Assembly (NCBI GenBank): GCA_963754445.1
Contig: CAVWFT010000001.1
Span: 1,984,001-2,048,000 of the forward strand
Length of the DNA stretch: 64,000 bases
DNA from: Bog-473 sp963754445
GTDB taxonomy: Bacteria; Actinomycetota; Acidimicrobiia; Acidimicrobiales; RAAP-2
Reading direction: 5' to 3'
Below the pieces are notes generated by a model. That model was not told the DNA's origin, ran no database searches, and saw only the letters and a program-made list of their open reading frames with translations. Shown here one piece after another: positions 36,230 to 45,083 of the stretch (position 1 is its first letter; every line of letters begins with the position of its first letter). Position numbers and translations under genes: made by a program.

Positions 36230-36424
36230 GTTGCCGCTTGATCCCTCGATCACCCACACCGCTCGCGCCCGCACCGTTGCCAGTCCCACTGCTGCGTATC
36301 CCCCATTTGGTCCGTAGTCTCGTATTGCTTCGGCCTTCGTCGTTGCCCAGACGCCTCCGAAGGAGCGGACGTCAACCACTCACGGCCGACGTATGGTCGT
36401 CAGGACGAAACGGGGTCGCTCAAC

Positions 36425-37834
36425 TCACGATGAGGCAGTCAAGGCCGCTTGTTGCTGCGCCGTCAGATGGACGACGTTCTTCGGGTTGCAGTTCCAGATT
36501 GACTGGGTGGGCCGGGTGATCGTCTTGTCGTAGACGAACTTGTTCGCCTCGACCTTGAGCAGGGCGAAACACGGCGACGGTTGGGGGTTCTCGTTCGACA
36601 TGGTCAGCTGCGCCACTGGGGCCTCGATTCCCCCCGCACTCCAGTTCTTGGTGGCGGCGGCGTGGCTGAGCACGCATGAAACCGTCAGGCTGGCACCACA
36701 GGCGGAAGCGGACTTCGCCCACAGGAGCCACGACTCCATGCCCTCCTCGTCATCGAAGTCGATGGCATCACCCTTGGCGTACTTGTGCATGATGTTGACG
36801 AGCTGCTGCGTCGAGGGGTTCTTCGAGGCCATCTCGAGCGGCCACCACGACGTCTCCACGTACACGGGGGGCAGCGTCGGATTCTCGGCGACACCCTTTG
36901 AGGTCGAGGAGTTGTAGAACTGAACTCCCAGGATGACGAAGGCCGGGTGAAAGCCGGCGGTCGTCATGGCCTGGAAGTAGGGGACGATGTTGTCGTCGAG
37001 GGACGGCCAGAGCGCCTCGACACCCTTGTTCTGGACATCTGAGATGTAGGGCGCCCAATCGGTGACCGAAATGGGCGGCTCTTGGAACTCCAAGACCTTC
37101 CAGCCCTGCGCCTCTGCACCGTCCTCGTCCTTTCGCTCGGGCTCGAGGACGGAGGGGTTGTTCTCGCCGCCCATGGCCGCCTTCTTGACTGCCTGGGGGT
37201 ACGCCTTGGCGAGCGCGCCGAACCAACCCGAGGTGATGGTGTTGGTGTTGGCGCCGCTGGGGTCGACCTGATCGGAGGCCAGTTCAGATGCGTTGGACAC
37301 GACGTATCCACTGATCTGACCCAGGCCACAGTGTTCGCGGACCGGAACGGCAGACTGATCGAGGGCCATGCCGCCGCCGACCGCCATGAAGTCGCTCTGA
37401 CAGGCCTGATTGGTCACCTGCGCCGCGTTGAACAGGGCGGCGTCGCGGTTGTCGATGACGACCTTGCGGCCGTTGATCCCGCCCGAGGCGTTACACCAGG
37501 CCGCAAAGGCTTGGGCCTGCTGAGGAAACTCCTCCTCGAGGCCAGGTTCGACTGTGTTCGATGCATCGTTGAACACCGCGATATTGATGGTCTTGTTCCC
37601 CACGCCGCGCACCGAAGAGGCCCCGCCCGGGCCCGGTTCGCAGATTTTGCCCACACCGGGCCACGTCCCGTTCGTCGCGACGCTCGACGCCAGCGCCCGG
37701 CTGGGCATCGTGGCCGCTCCGGAATCCGTTGCCGGCGAGAGCGCCACCAGCGTCGCCACAGACGTGGCTCCCGCAATTGCCAGCGGCAACACCGTCCGTC
37801 GCAGGTCGATGAGGCCGTTCGAAAAGCCCTTCAT
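36425..37834 (-). CDS. ABC-type extracellular ligand-binding receptor
   Basis: 469 residues from ATG 37834 (GGGGGTGG just upstream) with an N-terminal signal (TVLPLAIAGATSVATLVAL). TINIAVFNDASNTVEPG, FAAWCNASGGINGRKVVIDNRD and ALFNAAQVTNQACQSDFMAVGGGMA are the LivJ-like nucleus. Several Cys residues may form disulfides. With the following receptor gene it forms a same-strand pair 195 bases apart without membrane components. Confidence 0.82.
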   Translation of the reverse strand: MKGFSNGLIDLRRTVLPLAIAGATSVATLVALSPATDSGAATMPSRALASSVATNGTWPGVGKICEPGPGGASSVRGVGNKTINIAVFNDASNTVEPGLEEEFPQQAQAFAAWCNASGGINGRKVVIDNRDAALFNAAQVTNQACQSDFMAVGGGMALDQSAVPVREHCGLGQISGYVVSNASELASDQVDPSGANTNTITSGWFGALAKAYPQAVKKAAMGGENNPSVLEPERKDEDGAEAQGWKVLEFQEPPISVTDWAPYISDVQNKGVEALWPSLDDNIVPYFQAMTTAGFHPAFVILGVQFYNSSTSKGVAENPTLPPVYVETSWWPLEMASKNPSTQQLVNIMHKYAKGDAIDFDDEEGMESWLLWAKSASACGASLTVSCVLSHAAATKNWSAGGIEAPVAQLTMSNENPQPSPCFALLKVEANKFVYDKTITRPTQSIWNCNPKNVVHLTAQQQAALTASS

Positions 37835-38150
37835 AACCACCCCCGAACATCGTGTGACGGTGACATTCAATCAGTAGTTGCGCTCACGTGGGGCCCGCCT
37901 CCGAAATCATCGATTCCACAGGCGTCAGCGGGACCTCCATCGCATTGGTCGTCCGCCACCAATGTCCCGGCGAGGCCTTCCGTCACGAGGCGGTCCACGC
38001 CGTGGCTGAGATGTCGCCCGAACAAGGGTCCGAGATCTCCGGCTCAGGCGATGACCCTGCGTCGGGCGGGCCCGGCCCCCAAGGCCTCCCTGATTTCGCA
38101 CCCAGCTGTCAGACTGCCCTCCGTCCTGCGATGGCAGAGGAGAACGCGGA
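37835..38150. other. Divergent promoter region between receptor and SDR genes
   Basis: 316 bases between a leftward receptor gene and a rightward SDR gene. It must contain both promoters, but I see no clear consensus boxes, inverted repeats or small genes. Confidence 0.3.
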
Positions 38151-38951
38151 ATGGATCTGGGATTTGAGGGCTCGAGCGTTGTCGTGACGGGCGGCACGCA
38201 GGGCATGGGGTTTGCCGCCGCCATGATCATGGCATCGGACGGTGCGAGAGTCGGAGTCCTCGCACGAACGCAACGCGACCTCGACGAAACCGTCGAGGCG
38301 CTGCACGCTGCGGGAGCGCCCGATGCGGTCGGGCTGAGGGCCGATCTGCGGGACCGACACAGTGTCGACGCCGCCTTCGCCGAAGTCGGCGAACGATGGA
38401 ACGGACAGCTCAATGCGCTCGTCAACGCCACCGGTCCCAGCGGAAAGATGGCTCCCATCGACCAGCTGGACGACGAGGACTTCATCGACGCGGTCGAGAT
38501 CGGCTGCCTGAGCCACGTCCGCTGCGTCCGGGCGGCCCTACCCCTCCTCCGCGCCGCCACGTGGGCCCGCATCGTCAACGTGTCTGCGCACTCGACGAAA
38601 CGCCAGAATCCCGACCTCATCGCCTACACCGCGGCCAAGGCGATGCTCACCAGTGTCACCAAGAACCTCTCTCTTACGCTGGCGCCCGAGGAAATCCTCG
38701 TGAACACCGTCTCGCCGGGCAGCTTCGCCACCGAGACGTTCAAGGCCTGGGCCAAGCGTGTCGGCGTGGATCCCGACGACCTCTACGCCTGCATGCGAGC
38801 CATCGACGAGCATTTCGGCCACCCCGCTCAGATGCCGCGGGCCGGCGACCCCGCCGAGATCGGTCCCGTCATCGCCTTTGCCGCATCCCGTCGCAATACC
38901 TACATGACGGGAGCGAACCTGAACGTCGACGGAGGCAGCGACTTCTGCTGA
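38151..38951 (+). CDS. Short-chain dehydrogenase/reductase
   Basis: 266 residues from ATG 38151 with AGGAG 9 bases upstream. VVTGGTQGMGFAAAMI binds the nucleotide, NATGPSG replaces the usual NNAG, catalytic Ser lies in VNVSAHSTK, and YTAAK (Tyr159, Lys163) completes the site. NTVSPGSFATETFKAW and YMTGANLNVDGG are typical. A 3-oxoacyl or hydroxy-acyl oxidoreductase in the surrounding catabolism is plausible; the exact substrate is not deducible. Confidence 0.88.
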   Translation: MDLGFEGSSVVVTGGTQGMGFAAAMIMASDGARVGVLARTQRDLDETVEALHAAGAPDAVGLRADLRDRHSVDAAFAEVGERWNGQLNALVNATGPSGKMAPIDQLDDEDFIDAVEIGCLSHVRCVRAALPLLRAATWARIVNVSAHSTKRQNPDLIAYTAAKAMLTSVTKNLSLTLAPEEILVNTVSPGSFATETFKAWAKRVGVDPDDLYACMRAIDEHFGHPAQMPRAGDPAEIGPVIAFAASRRNTYMTGANLNVDGGSDFC

Positions 38952-38978
38952 CGTTCCCCTCCGCTTCTGGGACTCGAT

Positions 38979-40037
38979 TCACACGAGTTCGATCGAACCC
39001 AGATCTCGGATCGCGGCGCAAGAGCGGCGGGCCATGGCGACGAACATCTGGTCCGATCGGTACGTGCGCTTGGCCCCGGCATAGATACAGCCGATCACGG
39101 TGATCATCGGACCCTGCAACTGGCCGAGACGGTAGTCGTCCCAACAGCGTTCGAAACTGTAGGTGGTCACGCCGCGCTCGACGAGAGCCGAGTGATAAGT
39201 CCGGACCAACGACATCTCACTGGCAGCCCTCTCTTCACTCTTCACACTCGTGCCGAGGAAATACGCAACATCTCGCATGGGAGGGCCGATCGCAGCCGTT
39301 TGCCAGTCGACTGCCGTGACGCCGCCCGTCACGGCGTCGAACAGGAGATTGTCGAGGCGGTAGTCACCATGGATGACCGAGAACGGTGCCGCCTCGGTGA
39401 GTTGCCAGCGCTCGATCACCGCACAGGCTTGCCGCAGCGTCTCCTCGTCCTCGGGGGCCAGATCGCTGGCGTACCGTTCGACAAATGCATCGCTCGCCTG
39501 GGCCATGACCCGCGCCATCATGGCAGCGCTTTCGGGGTCAGGACGCATCAGAAACGACAGGTCGTAGAGCCTCGGGTTTTCCCACCACGCCACGTGCAGT
39601 CCGACCAGGGTCCGCAGCGACGCCTCCGCCTCTCCGATCGTGCATCCGTCGACCTGCGTGCCCGGTGAAGCAGAGGACATGTCGTCGAGCAAGAGGGTGA
39701 AGCAGGTGTGATCCTCCGCAATGGCGGCGTACCAGCACCGCGGCGTCCGGAGTTCCGCTCCCGGAGCGAGCGTCGAGTAGAACCCCACCTCAGCGGCATA
39801 ACCCGGGGCAACCAGGGTCCGCATGTCCTTGTCCTCGCCTGCCAGCTTCGCAATCAGGGTCGAGGGGCCCTCCGGACCCTCATAGGACAGATGCAGCCGG
39901 TAGGTGGTGCCCGTTTGGCCTGAGCCGACCCGTTCGCATCGGACCTCGGTGACCGTAAAGGGAGTACCCGACTCACTGAACGCCCTCGAAATCCACTCCG
40001 CCGAAAGATCCTCTGGACGGTCGACCACCTCGTTCAT
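38979..40037 (-). CDS. APH/ecdysteroid-kinase-like phosphotransferase
   Basis: 352 residues from ATG 40037. The kinase-like fold shows IAKLAGEDKDMRTL (Lys region), LLLDDMSSASPG as hinge, and the catalytic loop VIHGDYRLDNLLFD followed by the metal-binding VTAVDWQTAAIGPPMRDVAYFLG. The acidic spacing is that of the aminoglycoside/choline kinase superfamily, in the branch near EcKinase proteins that is frequent next to acyl-CoA catabolic genes in actinobacteria. It may activate a small hydroxylated substrate; resistance is unlikely given the context. Confidence 0.82.
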   Translation of the reverse strand: MNEVVDRPEDLSAEWISRAFSESGTPFTVTEVRCERVGSGQTGTTYRLHLSYEGPEGPSTLIAKLAGEDKDMRTLVAPGYAAEVGFYSTLAPGAELRTPRCWYAAIAEDHTCFTLLLDDMSSASPGTQVDGCTIGEAEASLRTLVGLHVAWWENPRLYDLSFLMRPDPESAAMMARVMAQASDAFVERYASDLAPEDEETLRQACAVIERWQLTEAAPFSVIHGDYRLDNLLFDAVTGGVTAVDWQTAAIGPPMRDVAYFLGTSVKSEERAASEMSLVRTYHSALVERGVTTYSFERCWDDYRLGQLQGPMITVIGCIYAGAKRTYRSDQMFVAMARRSCAAIRDLGSIELV

Positions 40038-40190
40038 CCAAGAGAGTTTAGGGGGCCCGCGGAGGGGGACGAGACGTGTCAACGTGCCCCCACGCCACGA
40101 CGAAACCGGTTGCGTTTCTTCTGCGCAGACTCTCGAGGACCGACCGACCAGGTCGTCGGCACACGAAGAGGGCCGCCATCGGCACGCCCT

Positions 40191-41423
40191 TCAGACCACG
40201 GCGCCGGCGATCTTCGCCTCCATGATTTGCTCCGCGTCGAACCCGACCTCACTCAGCACGTCGTCCGTATCCGCTCCGAATTCGGGTGCGTGCCCGAGCC
40301 GAGGTGGCGTGCGGTCGAACTGCGCCGGAGAGGCGACCAGTGGCAAGACGACATCTCCCTGGTAGCTGACCTGTTGCACGAAGCCGTTGGTGATCGCCTG
40401 AGGGTCGTCAGGGAGCTCCAGCACGTTCTGCATGAGGTCCCACTGGCCGGCCTGGGAGCCGAGCGCGACACGCGCCTCGGCCAGGGAGAGCGACGCAAAC
40501 GTCTGCTCGAGTTCGGCGATCGCCTCCGGAATGTGCGTGCCAAGGGCTTCGGGCGTGGAGAAGCGATCGTCGGTGCGCAGGTCCTGTCGGCCCAGGGCCA
40601 CGAGTAGTCCATCCCAGTAGAGGTCGCGCTGGAGCATGCACAACGAGAGCCAGCGTCCGTCCGAGGTCCGGTAGTTGTTCACGAGCGGATTGAACATCTG
40701 CGGATTCCCCATGTTGGGAGGCCCAGCACGGCCGCCCGCCGGCTGACGCGCCATCATCACCGAGGCACCGACGATTGGCATCTGCAGGCACCACATCGCA
40801 GTTCCCAAGAGCGCCACGTCGACCACGCCGCCCTCGCCCGTCCTTCCCCGGCGGACCAACGCGGCGGCGACTCCCCCGGCCAGGGCCATCCCACTGAGGG
40901 AGTCGCCGAAGGCGCCACCGGGCTGGCCGATGGGCCGCTCGGCGCCGGCCGGCGTGACAGTGGACCCGACACCGCCCCGGGCCCAGAAGCTGATGGCGTC
41001 GTATCCGCCCTTGTCCGCCTCCTCACCGAGTGAACCCTGTCCTGTCCCACACCCGTAGACGATCGAGGGGTTGACGGCACGGATGTCATCGATGTCGAGT
41101 CCGAGCCGGCGCCGGGTCGGCGGCAGATAGCTGGTCAGGAAGACGTCGGCCGTCTCGGCGATCTTCAACACGATGTCGCGCGCCTCGGGATGCTTGAGGT
41201 CGAGTGCGATGCTCCGCTTTCCGCGGTTCCAGGCTTCCCACGGGAACGACGGCCCGGCTTCCGCGCCGATACCCACGTTGACGAGTCCCCGCAAGGGATC
41301 TCCGGTCGGCGGTTCGATCTTGATGACATCGGCCCCCCAGTCGGCCAGCACTGCTCCCGCAGAGGGAACGAACGCCCACGCCGACACCTCCAGCACCTTG
41401 ATTCCCTCGAGCACTCGCTCCAC
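40191..41423 (-). CDS. CaiB/BaiF family III CoA-transferase
   Basis: 410 residues from GTG 41423 with AGAGGGG upstream. It starts LEGIKVLEVSAWAFVPSAGAVLADWGADVIKIEPP, then RGKRSIALDLKHPEA, and has the catalytic-type Asp202 in VVDVALLG. Family III enzymes move CoA between carboxylic acids through mixed anhydride intermediates. Divergent from a PaaI thioesterase gene, with a perfect palindrome between them. Confidence 0.9.
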   Translation of the reverse strand: MERVLEGIKVLEVSAWAFVPSAGAVLADWGADVIKIEPPTGDPLRGLVNVGIGAEAGPSFPWEAWNRGKRSIALDLKHPEARDIVLKIAETADVFLTSYLPPTRRRLGLDIDDIRAVNPSIVYGCGTGQGSLGEEADKGGYDAISFWARGGVGSTVTPAGAERPIGQPGGAFGDSLSGMALAGGVAAALVRRGRTGEGGVVDVALLGTAMWCLQMPIVGASVMMARQPAGGRAGPPNMGNPQMFNPLVNNYRTSDGRWLSLCMLQRDLYWDGLLVALGRQDLRTDDRFSTPEALGTHIPEAIAELEQTFASLSLAEARVALGSQAGQWDLMQNVLELPDDPQAITNGFVQQVSYQGDVVLPLVASPAQFDRTPPRLGHAPEFGADTDDVLSEVGFDAEQIMEAKIAGAVV

Positions 41424-41556
41424 GTTGCGTGACCCCTCTTTCGTTGGCTCGACGGGTCGACGACCCGCCTCGATCCGGGACGTTCAGTTGAGTCAGCCCG
41501 GCCCACCTCACGGATCGAGAGCACCCCCTGCGACGCCCAACAGCACGTAGGGTTCT

Positions 41557-41569
41557 GAGCGTAACGCTC
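41557..41569. promoter_or_regulatory. Perfect palindrome between CoA-transferase and thioesterase genes
   Basis: GAGCGTAACGCTC, six-base arms around one A, lies in the 221-bp gap between divergent genes starting at 41423 (leftward) and 41645 (rightward). Position suggests a repressor site. No matching second copy was noticed. Confidence 0.4.
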
Positions 41570-41644
41570 TATGGCTCACCCCCTGCGACCAAGACAGACC
41601 GGCTGCGCTCCCGAAACGCTGCGTCCCCGGGTGACTGACCGAGG

Positions 41645-42106
41645 ATGACGGTTCCCGACGCACGTGGGAGCGGTGCAAGGGTTCATTCGGCCCAGCACCT
41701 CCTCGATCGCTACCACAAGACCATGAGTGGCCGTCCGGTCGCCGCTCTCGAGATTCTCGAGTACACCGAGGAGCGCATTGTCGTGCGCGCCCAACTGCAC
41801 GAGGGACACAGTCGTCCTGGGGGAATGGTCGCCGGACCTATTCTGTTCACCTTGGCCGACACGGTGGCGTACTTCGTCACCATCTCCCGATCCCCGAGAG
41901 GTTCCGAGGCCTACACGGCGTCGATCTCGATGGAGTTCCTCCGACCGGCGCCCGTCGGTGTCCTCGTGGTCGAAGGCACACTCTTGCGGTTCGGAAAGCG
42001 GACGTGCGTGGTCGACACCCTCCTCCGGCGAGTGGATCGCGACGAACCGGTCGCCCACGCCGTCGTCACCTACGCGCCCGTCTTCCCGCGCCCCGACGGG
42101 GCCTGA
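41645..42106 (+). CDS. PaaI-type hotdog thioesterase
   Basis: 153 residues from ATG 41645; internal ATG 41724 is an alternative. The hotdog core is GHSRPGGMVAGPILFTLADTVAYFV (the family helix with the Asp of LADT), then YTASISMEFLRPAPVGVLVVEGTLLRFGKRTCVVDTLLRR. These enzymes hydrolyse or proof-read acyl-CoA esters in aromatic and related catabolic routes. It converges with a MaoC-like gene 25 bases away. Confidence 0.82.
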   Translation: MTVPDARGSGARVHSAQHLLDRYHKTMSGRPVAALEILEYTEERIVVRAQLHEGHSRPGGMVAGPILFTLADTVAYFVTISRSPRGSEAYTASISMEFLRPAPVGVLVVEGTLLRFGKRTCVVDTLLRRVDRDEPVAHAVVTYAPVFPRPDGA

Positions 42107-42131
42107 GGTCTCCGGCCGGCACTGCAGCCGG

Positions 42132-42596
42132 TCAGCCGCGGTAGAGAATCTGCATGCGGTAGAGCAGGGAGGGCTTTTCGGCCCCGACAACCGAGATCTC
42201 GAGTTCCGTCGTGATCAGCGTGCCGTTGGGCCGCGCCGCCACCTCGGCGAGACGTGAACGGCTGTGGATTCTCGAACCGGCCGGAACGGGAGCGAGAAAA
42301 CGCAACTTGTCGCTGCCGTAGTTGAGAGCGCTGCCATGGCCGGTCACGCGCACCGCCTCACTCCGCACCCGTGGCAACAGTGCGAGGAGGAGAAACCCGT
42401 GGGCAATGGTGCCCCCAAAGGGACTCTCGGCGCGAGCGCGTGCCACGTCGGTGTGGATCCACTGATGGTCGCCGGAGAGCTCGGCAAACGCATCGATCAC
42501 GTCCTGCCCGACCTCGGCCTCCGAAGCCCATTCCCCGAAGTCCTGGGACACCGCTGCCTCGAGGGCAGGGACGTCATCGAATGCCAAATCCTCCAC
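42132..42596 (-). CDS. MaoC-like (R)-specific enoyl-CoA hydratase
   Basis: 154 residues from GTG 42596 with a strong GAAGGAG site. The hydratase motif ELSGDHQWIHTDVARARAESPFGGTIAHGFLLLAL holds the Asp and His (near residues 43 and 48) used to add water across the enoyl-CoA double bond. It is downstream of the TetR gene on the same strand. In steroid side-chain breakdown MaoC-fold proteins work with DUF35/Ltp aldolases; such a pair lies 900 bases away. Confidence 0.88.
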   Translation of the reverse strand: MEDLAFDDVPALEAAVSQDFGEWASEAEVGQDVIDAFAELSGDHQWIHTDVARARAESPFGGTIAHGFLLLALLPRVRSEAVRVTGHGSALNYGSDKLRFLAPVPAGSRIHSRSRLAEVAARPNGTLITTELEISVVGAEKPSLLYRMQILYRG

Positions 42597-42675
42597 GTCG
42601 AATTCTCCTTCCGCTCGCGGTCATTGCTCACGGCATACCTGGGATGTCGAATAACCGGGTTGCCGGCCCGGGGTA

Positions 42676-43335
42676 TCAGTCGATCCGGATCCGGCGTGCC
42701 TCCGCCTCGGACCGGATGGCGGCGGCGACACCCTGCACCAGGAGCTGGTGCTGGTGCGGCTGCCCTCGTGACGGCGTGATGCGTGTGGCGATCAGCTCGC
42801 TCACCAGGTAACCCCGCAGGGTCTTGAAAGCGAACACGACCAGATCGTCCTCTTGCGCCGCCTCGCCCAGCGCACACGCAAACAGTGGCTTCCAGGCCCG
42901 GGCAAGCGACCGGCCGTGGGCCAGTGCCGCCTGGCGGGTTTCGTCCGACGTCTTCGGGTTCTGGGTGAGGTCCAACAGGATCTGCAGCTGCGCCAGTTGA
43001 GCCCGCACCCCGTAGTGCTCGATCAGGACATCGAGGACTTCCGCCAATCGCTCCTCCAGAGTGTCACCTCCGATGACGGCCGTGGCGACTGCGTGCTGCA
43101 GGTCGTCCCAGCTCTCCTCGAGCACGGCCAAGAGCAGCCGCTCGCGACTGCCGAACTGATGCTGCAGGGTCCCCCAGGTGACACCCGCTTGGCGGGCGAT
43201 CTCGTTCGAGCTCGTGTGGTAGTAGCCGTTCTCCATGATGCTCTGCACGGCCGCATCGAGCACCTTCCGACGGGTCAGTTCCCCGTCGGTGCGGCGTTTG
43301 ACAGGAGTGCTTCGGCTCACTCGACTCTGGGGCAC
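42676..43335 (-). CDS. TetR-family regulator
   Basis: 219 residues from GTG 43335. The N-terminal HTH reads RRKVLDAAVQSIMENGYYHTSSNEIARQAGVTWGTLQHQFGSRERLLLAVLE. The C-terminal helical domain is a ligand pocket of unknown specificity. It is divergent from the DUF35/thiolase operon; a 16-bp motif in that gap recurs at a second divergent promoter 2.8 kb away, making this the likely local regulator. Confidence 0.9.
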   Translation of the reverse strand: MPQSRVSRSTPVKRRTDGELTRRKVLDAAVQSIMENGYYHTSSNEIARQAGVTWGTLQHQFGSRERLLLAVLEESWDDLQHAVATAVIGGDTLEERLAEVLDVLIEHYGVRAQLAQLQILLDLTQNPKTSDETRQAALAHGRSLARAWKPLFACALGEAAQEDDLVVFAFKTLRGYLVSELIATRITPSRGQPHQHQLLVQGVAAAIRSEAEARRIRID

Positions 43336-43371
43336 CCAGCGAAACTACAGGCGGGACGGAAGATGTCGTGA

Positions 43372-43387
43372 CATACTGGTCACTATG
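43372..43387. promoter_or_regulatory. Candidate TetR operator, copy 1
   Basis: CATACTGGTCACTATG, 37 bases upstream of the TetR start and before the DUF35 gene at 43470. It differs at one base from 46211-46226. It is an imperfect palindrome with CATA/TATG ends and an internal ACT(R)GTCACTA direct repeat. Confidence 0.55.
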
Positions 43388-43469
43388 GGTATGGACATGG
43401 CGTCCCGCCGGTGCGAGAGCCGGAGCAAAGGGTCCGAGACGACGGTGATGCCGGCGTGGAGGAACGTCG

Positions 43470-43880
43470 ATGGCACGGATGCGGCCGGCACCCCTTCGCA
43501 CTGAGGACAACGAGGGGTACTGGCTGGCCGCGGCGGAAGGCCGGCTGGCCATCCAGCAATGCTGCTCGTGCACGCGTTTCCACCACCCGCCCCGACCCAT
43601 GTGTCCCGACTGCCACTCGGTCGATCTGCAGTGGACCGACGTTGCCGGCACCGGGACGGTGTACAGCTACGCGCTCCTCCACCACCCACAGCACCCGGCG
43701 TTCTCCTACCCCGTCCCGGCCGTGCTCGTCGACCTCGACGAAGGCGTCCGGGTGCTCTCGAATCTGGTCGACATCGCTCCCGGTGAGATCCGGATCGGCC
43801 TCCCGGTCGAGGTGACCTTCGAGCGCAGCCTCGAAGACGGAGCAGTTCCGCTCTTCCGCCCCCGGTCGGGTCCGTCATGA
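43470..43880 (+). CDS. DUF35 OB-fold zinc-ribbon protein
   Basis: 136 residues from ATG 43470 with GGAGG 7 bases upstream. The rubredoxin-like zinc ribbon QCCSCTRFHHPPRPMCPDC uses four of Cys31/32, 34, 45 and 48; the C-terminal OB fold begins TGTVYSYALLHHP. DUF35 proteins bind acyl-CoA and pair with thiolase-like partners. Its stop overlaps the thiolase ATG, consistent with a complex. Confidence 0.9.
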   Translation: MARMRPAPLRTEDNEGYWLAAAEGRLAIQQCCSCTRFHHPPRPMCPDCHSVDLQWTDVAGTGTVYSYALLHHPQHPAFSYPVPAVLVDLDEGVRVLSNLVDIAPGEIRIGLPVEVTFERSLEDGAVPLFRPRSGPS

Positions 43881-45037
43881 CATCGGGGACCGGGGCATCG
43901 ATCGTCGGCATCGGCAGCACGGAGTTCTCCAAGGCCGCCGGTCGCAGCGAGACCCGGCTGGCGGCAGAAGCGATCGTGGCCGCGCTGAGCGACGCCGGAC
44001 TGACGACATCGCAGGTCGACGGGGTGGTCAGTTACACCATCGATCCGGTCGAAGAGACGGAGCTCGTCCGGTCGATCGGCGCTCCGGAGATCCACTGGTC
44101 GAGCCGACTGCCCTACGGCGGCGGAGGCTCCCAGGGCGTGCTCCTGCACGCAGCGGCGGCCGTCTCGAGCGGCTTCGCCGACGTCGTGGTGGCCTACCGC
44201 GCCGTGAAAGCACGGTCGGGGTCTCGCTTCGGACGGGCCGAGGTCTCAAACCGACCCACCTCGTCCCATGCGGGCACGACGGCCGCACAATGGTGCTCGC
44301 CCTACGGCGTCCTCACGCCAGCATCGTGGATGTCCCTCAACGCCACGCGCTACATGCACGACACAGGGACCACCAGCGCTGATTTCGGGCGTGCGGTCGT
44401 CCAGATGCGCGCGTACGCCGCGGCCAATCCGAACGCCCACTTCTACGGTCGGCCGATCACGCTCGAGGACCATCAGGCATCACGCTGGATCGCCGAACCC
44501 TGCATTCGCCTCTTCGACTGTTGCCAGGAAACGGACGGGGCGGTCGCCCTGGTGATCACCCGCGACGATGTCGCCCAGGACTCCCGGGCACCCGTGGCCA
44601 TCGCCGCCGCCGGCGGTGGCGCCGTCTGCGAAGAAGAGGTCGCCTCGAACCACTACCGGCCCGATCTCTCCGTCATGGACAGTTCCCGGTCCCTGGCCAC
44701 CCGGCTCTTCGATCGGACGGGCATCGACCGCAACGACCTCGACGTCGCCATGGTCTACGACGCCTTCTCCCCCATTCTGTTCATGCAGCTCGAAGGGCTG
44801 GGCCTGTGCGGCTACGGCGAGGCCAAGGACTTCGTGGCCGACGGCCACCTCGGGCTCACCGGCAGCCTTCCCTGCAACACCAACGGCGGCCTGATCGGCG
44901 AGGGCTACATCCACGGACTCAACCTCACCACCGAGGCAGTGCGCCAGCTGCGGGGCGAGTCCTGCAATCAGGTCGAAGGCGCTCGCACCGTTCTCGTCAG
45001 CGCCAGCCGTACCGGCGTCATCCTGCAAACGGATTGA
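43877..45037 (+). CDS. Thiolase-fold lipid-transfer protein (Ltp-like)
   Basis: 386 residues, ATGA overlap with the DUF35 gene. The SCP-x/lipid-transfer thiolase fold opens with SIVGIGSTEFSKAAGRSE; GGGGSQGVLLHAAAAVSSGFADVVVAY precedes LFDCCQETDGAVALVIT, and NTNGGLIGEGYIHGLN is the C-terminal catalytic-loop equivalent. The nucleophilic Cys of true thiolases is not evident at the usual site (here GGSQG), as in Ltp aldolases. With DUF35 it probably forms a retro-aldolase that removes a short acyl unit from a hydroxyacyl-CoA. Confidence 0.87.
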   Translation: MTSGTGASIVGIGSTEFSKAAGRSETRLAAEAIVAALSDAGLTTSQVDGVVSYTIDPVEETELVRSIGAPEIHWSSRLPYGGGGSQGVLLHAAAAVSSGFADVVVAYRAVKARSGSRFGRAEVSNRPTSSHAGTTAAQWCSPYGVLTPASWMSLNATRYMHDTGTTSADFGRAVVQMRAYAAANPNAHFYGRPITLEDHQASRWIAEPCIRLFDCCQETDGAVALVITRDDVAQDSRAPVAIAAAGGGAVCEEEVASNHYRPDLSVMDSSRSLATRLFDRTGIDRNDLDVAMVYDAFSPILFMQLEGLGLCGYGEAKDFVADGHLGLTGSLPCNTNGGLIGEGYIHGLNLTTEAVRQLRGESCNQVEGARTVLVSASRTGVILQTD

Positions 45038-45083
45038 CCCTGGGCGGGCGGGCCACCAGACGAGGCCAGCTACCCCGAGCGCC

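Noticed and set aside
38979..40037. Antibiotic-resistance phosphotransferase
   Set aside because: The kinase fold is shared, but the context is acyl-CoA catabolism and the sequence lies nearer the EcKinase-like branch.
43384..43504. Short leaderless open frame starting inside the operator-like motif
   Set aside because: Thirty-nine codons with no conserved features, overlapping the DUF35 gene, which has a good ribosome site.
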